13,503 bases of DNA, taken from the NCBI RefSeq assembly GCF_024171525.1, contig NZ_JALJZY010000035.1, positions 1-13,503 on the forward strand. Direction: 5' to 3'. Position numbers and translations under genes: made by a program. Origin of the DNA: Neisseriaceae bacterium HSC-16F19. Its GTDB lineage: Bacteria; Pseudomonadota; Gammaproteobacteria; Burkholderiales; Neisseriaceae. Of this stretch, positions 11,112 through 13,503 are shown in pieces; position 1 is the stretch's first letter, and each line of letters opens with the position of its first letter. The notes below the pieces were generated by a model. It was not told the DNA's origin. It was given only the letters and a program-made list of their open reading frames with translations, and did no database searches.

Positions 11112-11297
11112 ATGAAAAGCAGTGAGCTGATTGCCATTATCGAAGCCGACGGCTGGCAATTGGTGAGAGTGAAAGGCAGCCACCATCAGTTTAAAAAAGA
11201 AGGCGTGCCGCACCTGATTACCATCAGCCATCCCGAAAAAGACGTTTCCCGCCATCAGGTAGCCGATGCGCGCAGAAAATCAGGACTTCGGTTTTAA
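11112..11297 (+). CDS. hicA: HicA mRNA interferase toxin
   Basis: A 61-aa classical HicA: MKSSELIAIIEADGWQLVRV, the catalytic motif GSHHQFKK with His24-His25 region, then HLITISHPEKDVS and the C-terminal KSGL helix. HicA is a dsRBD-like ribonuclease that cuts mRNA and tmRNA. The start at 11112 has AAAGGA upstream; the ATG at 11031 would put the promoter inside the gene. Followed after 64 bases, including a hairpin, by hicB. Intact. Confidence 0.93.
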   Translation: MKSSELIAIIEADGWQLVRVKGSHHQFKKEGVPHLITISHPEKDVSRHQVADARRKSGLRF

Positions 11298-11302
11298 GCA
11301 GC

Positions 11303-11320
11303 CCGCCCCGCAAGGGGCGG
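11303..11320 (+). other. Hairpin between hicA and hicB
   Basis: CCGCCCC-GCAA-GGGGCGG, a 7-bp GC stem with a GCAA tetraloop and no T-run. It may set relative toxin and antitoxin expression by RNA processing or stability. Confidence 0.6.
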
Positions 11321-11361
11321 CCACTGCCGCCATATCCGCCAAGCGCAGAAAGGATTGCAAC

Positions 11362-11763
11362 ATGATTTACTACCCCGCCGCCCTGTTTCAAGATGAAGGG
11401 CAAAGCAATTACGGCATCATTATTCCCGACCTGCCCGGCTGCTATCCCGTGGGCGATACCGTGGAAGACGCCATTGCAGACGCCAAAACTGCCGCCGCCT
11501 TCCACATTGAAGGCATGATTGCCGAAAACATGGAATTTGAAAAACAGCCGCGCAGCATTGCCCAACTGCGCCAACTGCCCGAATATGCCGCAGCCGTGGC
11601 ATGGGTGGTGATTGAAGTAGATGAGGCCGCCTTCAGCCGCCCCGTGCGCTTCAATGTCAGCTGGCCGGAATACCTGCTGCAAGAAGTGGACGCCTACGCC
11701 GCCGCCCGCCACGAAACCCGCAGCGGCTTTCTGGCCAAAGCCGCGCAACAAGCCATGCGCTGA
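11362..11763 (+). CDS. hicB: HicB antitoxin with ribbon-helix-helix domain
   Basis: A 133-aa HicB: N-terminal fold MIYYPAALFQDEGQSNYGII, PDLPGCYPVGDTVEDAIADA and AAAFHIEGMIAENM binds HicA; C-terminal VRFNVSWPEYLLQEVDAYAA and RHETRSGFLAKAAQQAM is a ribbon-helix-helix for the operators. AAAGGA is 6 bases before the ATG at 11362; the longer frame from 11266 overlaps hicA. It is the cognate partner of hicA, and a second HicB follows 21 bases later. Confidence 0.93.
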   Translation: MIYYPAALFQDEGQSNYGIIIPDLPGCYPVGDTVEDAIADAKTAAAFHIEGMIAENMEFEKQPRSIAQLRQLPEYAAAVAWVVIEVDEAAFSRPVRFNVSWPEYLLQEVDAYAAARHETRSGFLAKAAQQAMR

Positions 11764-11784
11764 TCCGCCGCAAGAGGACAGAAC

Positions 11785-12198
11785 ATGTTGGCCTACCCCT
11801 ACACCCTGACACCGGACGATAACGGCACACTGCTGATTACCTTCCCCGACATTCCCGAAGCCGCAGCCGTGGCAGAAGATACAGACTCCGCCCCCATCGA
11901 AGCCCTGGACGGCCTCTTGTGCGCCTTGGAAGGCTATTTTGAAGAACGCCGCGCCATTCCCCTACCCGCCGCTGCCGAAGGGCACGCAGTCGCCCTGCCC
12001 GCCTTGGAAACAGCCAAGGTGCTGCTGTTAAACGAAATGCTGGCGCAAGGCGTCAAAAAAGCCGAAATGGCGCGCCGCTTGGACGTACACATGCCGCAAA
12101 TAGACCGACTGCTCGACCTGCGCCACAATACCAGACTGGATTTTCTGGAAAAAGCCGCAGGCAAACTGGGCAGACACCTGAATATCAGTTTTTCTTAA
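11785..12198 (+). CDS. Second HicB-family antitoxin, HTH type, without an adjacent toxin
   Basis: A 137-aa protein. N-terminal HicB fold: MLAYPYTLTPDDNGTLLITF and PDIPEAAAVAEDTDSAPIEA. C-terminus is a helix-turn-helix (GVKKAEMARRLDVHMPQIDR) rather than a ribbon-helix-helix, so the two neighbouring HicB proteins belong to different subtypes. AGAGGA precedes the ATG. It is in the hicAB transcript but has no HicA of its own next to it; it may have lost its toxin, may neutralise incoming HicA, or may serve another HicA in the window. A terminator follows. Confidence 0.88.
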   Translation: MLAYPYTLTPDDNGTLLITFPDIPEAAAVAEDTDSAPIEALDGLLCALEGYFEERRAIPLPAAAEGHAVALPALETAKVLLLNEMLAQGVKKAEMARRLDVHMPQIDRLLDLRHNTRLDFLEKAAGKLGRHLNISFS

Positions 12199-12221
12199 AC
12201 CGCTCTTTCTGATACAGCAAC

Positions 12222-12243
12222 AAGGCCGCCCGTGCGGCCTTTT
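12222..12243 (+). terminator. Terminator after the hic operon
   Basis: AAGGCCGC-CCGT-GCGGCCTT, a perfect 8-bp stem, then TTTT counting the stem end. The next gene begins 17 bases later with no clear promoter, so it may depend on read-through. Confidence 0.85.
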
Positions 12244-12259
12244 CTATTGGAGACACACC

Positions 12260-12616
12260 ATGCAAAGAAACTGGGAGCTGATCCGCAAAATCCTGCTCAA
12301 GCTGGAAGAACAGCCTGAAGCCAGCGGCTACCTCGACAGCGGCAGCATCAAAGGCTTTCCACCCGAAACCGTAGCCTATCATTACAGCCTGCTGCACCAA
12401 GCCGGACTAATCCGCGCCAAAGATACCAGCACCAATGAAGGCTTTGACATGTACGCCCAAAGCCTCACATGGAAAGGTCACGAGTTTTTGGACGACATCC
12501 GCAACGACACCACTTGGAACCGCATCAAAGGCCAAATCACCGAAAAGGGATTAAGCCTCACCTTCGACACCATCAAAGCCGCCGCCGCCGTCTTAATCGG
12601 CCAACTGCTCAGTTAG
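12260..12616 (+). CDS. DUF2513-family protein
   Basis: A 118-aa protein from MQRNWELIRKILLKLEEQP; the family signature is a helical winged-helix-like N-terminus (VAYHYSLLHQAGLIRAKD), the block LTWKGHEFLDDIRNDTTWNR and the tail EKGLSLTFDTIKAAAAVLIG. These are small proteins common in prophages and mobile islands; biochemical function is unknown and a DNA-binding role is only suggested by the fold. GGAG is 8 bases upstream of the ATG. It sits between two toxin-antitoxin modules. Confidence 0.85.
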   Translation: MQRNWELIRKILLKLEEQPEASGYLDSGSIKGFPPETVAYHYSLLHQAGLIRAKDTSTNEGFDMYAQSLTWKGHEFLDDIRNDTTWNRIKGQITEKGLSLTFDTIKAAAAVLIGQLLS

Positions 12617-12647
12617 GCAGTCCTTAAACGCCCATTATTAGCTTATA

Positions 12648-12701
12648 ATCTTATACATAAGATAAGATAATATTGACATTATAAGATAATTAACTGATAA
12701 T
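12648..12701 (+). promoter_or_regulatory. Promoter and operators of the RelE/XRE module
   Basis: TTGACA (12673-12678), 17-base spacer, GATAAT (12696-12701). A perfect 16-bp palindrome ATCTTATACATAAGAT (12648-12663) plus further ATAAGAT copies at 12662-12668 and 12681-12687 suggest antitoxin sites on both sides of the -35. Confidence 0.85.
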
Positions 12702-12730
12702 ACGTCTATGGATTCACAAAGGCAGTGCTA

Positions 12731-12982
12731 ATGAACAGGATAAATTGGACAATGAAAGCCCTGCGGCAACTGGGAAAAATAGACCGTCGCTATGTACAAA
12801 ACATCCGCAACAGAGTAGACGAACTGAAGCACTTCCCGCAGGTATCCATGGATTTAAAGAAAATCGACCATCAATACCGGCTCAGGGTAGGCAATTACAG
12901 AATTTTTTTTGAAGTCATCGACGGCGAACCGAAAATCATCGAAATACAGGAAATCCAACGCCGTCAAAGCAAAACATACTGA
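12731..12982 (+). CDS. RelE/ParE-family toxin
   Basis: An 83-aa toxin beginning MNRINWTMKALRQLGKIDRR. The RelE-type core is clear: helix pair to KHFP, then DLKKIDHQYRLRVGNYRIFF and the end IIEIQEIQRRQSKTY. RelE toxins cut mRNA on ribosomes and ParE toxins poison gyrase; the sequence alone does not decide. ATG 12731 is preferred over GTG 12725 because AAAGG (12718-12722) is spaced for it. The antitoxin follows 44 bases later. Confidence 0.88.
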   Translation: MNRINWTMKALRQLGKIDRRYVQNIRNRVDELKHFPQVSMDLKKIDHQYRLRVGNYRIFFEVIDGEPKIIEIQEIQRRQSKTY

Positions 12983-13026
12983 AGTACGCGGGCAGATACC
13001 CCGCCAACCAGCCGAGAGGACAAAAC

Positions 13027-13395
13027 ATGGCACAACTGCAATACATCAATGACGAGCGCGGCACCCCTCAATATGTCGTACTGCCCGTGGCCGAATATGA
13101 ACGCCTGCTGTTCGGCGAAGACGACGCATGGGAAAGCATCCCGTACGAGCGCAAAGACAACGACAACGCCACCGTGCCCGGCGAAGTCGTGAATATCATG
13201 ATAGACGAAGACGTCAGCCTGTTGGCTGCCTGGCGCATTTACCGCGGACTCTCCCAAGCGCAGGCAGCGGAAAAAGCCGGTGTCAGACAATCTGCCGTAT
13301 CCCAGTACGAGCGCAAAGGCAACCGCCTGCAAGGCAAAACCATAGAACTGTTTGCCCGAATATACGGTATCAGCCCCGCACAGCTGGATATGTAA
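13027..13395 (+). CDS. XRE-family antitoxin of the RelE/ParE module
   Basis: A 122-aa protein. The N-terminal 40 residues (YINDERGTPQYVVLPVAEYE) resemble the Phd-type beta strand that some antitoxins use to grip the toxin; the C-terminal 55 residues are an XRE helix-turn-helix (RGLSQAQAAEKAGVRQSAVS, then YERKGNRLQGKTIELFARIY). It would neutralise the toxin and repress the promoter at 12673. GAGGA precedes the ATG. The pair ends with a strong terminator. Confidence 0.87.
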   Translation: MAQLQYINDERGTPQYVVLPVAEYERLLFGEDDAWESIPYERKDNDNATVPGEVVNIMIDEDVSLLAAWRIYRGLSQAQAAEKAGVRQSAVSQYERKGNRLQGKTIELFARIYGISPAQLDM

Positions 13396-13410
13396 GCCCA
13401 ATCACCCACC

Positions 13411-13434
13411 GCCCCGCCCACCGCGGGGCTTTTT
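13411..13434 (+). terminator. Terminator of the RelE/XRE module
   Basis: GCCCCGC, 5-base loop, GCGGGGC, then five T. Confidence 0.92.
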
Positions 13435-13453
13435 CATGCCCGAAAGGAACACC

Positions 13454-13503
13454 ATGCAACAGCGCACGCCCGAATGGTTTGCATCCAGAGCAGGCAAGGT
13501 CAC
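13454..13503 (+). CDS. YqaJ/lambda-exonuclease-type recombinase, 5' end only
   Basis: Sixteen codons are visible: MQQRTPEWFASRAGKV. The TPEWFASRAGKV opening is typical of YqaJ-family viral exonucleases (usual R-x-x-WxxxRxGxxT start). AAAGGA precedes the ATG. Such enzymes resect double-strand ends to feed annealases like ERF, and the gene is normally next to the annealase and ssb; here 4.8 kb of accessory genes stand between. The call is from the first residues only. Confidence 0.75.
   Translation, partial: MQQRTPEWFASRAGKV

Noticed and set aside
10295..11137. 280-codon minus-strand frame
   Set aside because: Antisense shadow of the Bro-N antirepressor; it also crosses its terminator and the hicA promoter.

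Overview
The window is the early and immunity region of a lambda-like temperate phage, almost certainly a prophage, in a member of the Neisseriaceae. Four perfect copies of the 12-mer AGGCTGCCTGAA (the DNA-uptake-sequence dialect described for Simonsiella and relatives) and several near copies support this, as does the resemblance of many proteins to those of Neisseria prophages. No structural phage genes, integrase, tRNA or attachment site is visible; the window is open at both ends.

Left arm (1-2048, mainly minus strand): cro (1869-2048), a CII-like regulator (1582-1872), a small unknown gene (1292-1570), then, beyond two plus-strand insertions, a 32-aa gene (372-470) coupled to the winged-helix replication protein (1-375). 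The replication gene carries a 21-bp tandem repeat that could be the phage origin. The plus-strand insertions (529-978 and the broken gene 1131-1404) have their own promoters and look like morons. Immunity centre (2049-3747): operators, the S24-type CI repressor and a co-transcribed 275-aa protein of unknown function. Next come a minus-strand higBA toxin-antitoxin pair (4019-4591) and a second early promoter at 4865-4893 with three further copies of the repressor operator. This promoter probably drives a rightward early operon: a long leader, small unknown proteins, a strongly structured non-coding segment (5835-6110), a probable PD-(D/E)XK nuclease, ERF recombinase and SSB.

Right arm (8646-13453): an accessory island between ssb and a YqaJ-type exonuclease that begins at the right edge. 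It holds a HicB-HicA-like pair, a previously easily missed 18-aa Ibs-like toxin with a predicted antisense RNA (type I toxin-antitoxin), a C4-like structured RNA in front of a Bro-N antirepressor, hicA-hicB followed by a second HicB, a DUF2513 protein and a RelE/ParE toxin with an XRE antitoxin. With higBA this makes five toxin-antitoxin modules in about 9.4 kb, most with their own promoter, operator palindromes and terminator.

How it fits together: CI would bind shared TTTAG-N4-CTAAA operators at both the cro promoter and the rightward early promoter, holding replication genes (left) and recombination genes (right) silent, while the toxin-antitoxin modules and the moron genes can be expressed in the lysogen. 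The C4-like RNA would add an RNA layer controlling the antirepressor.
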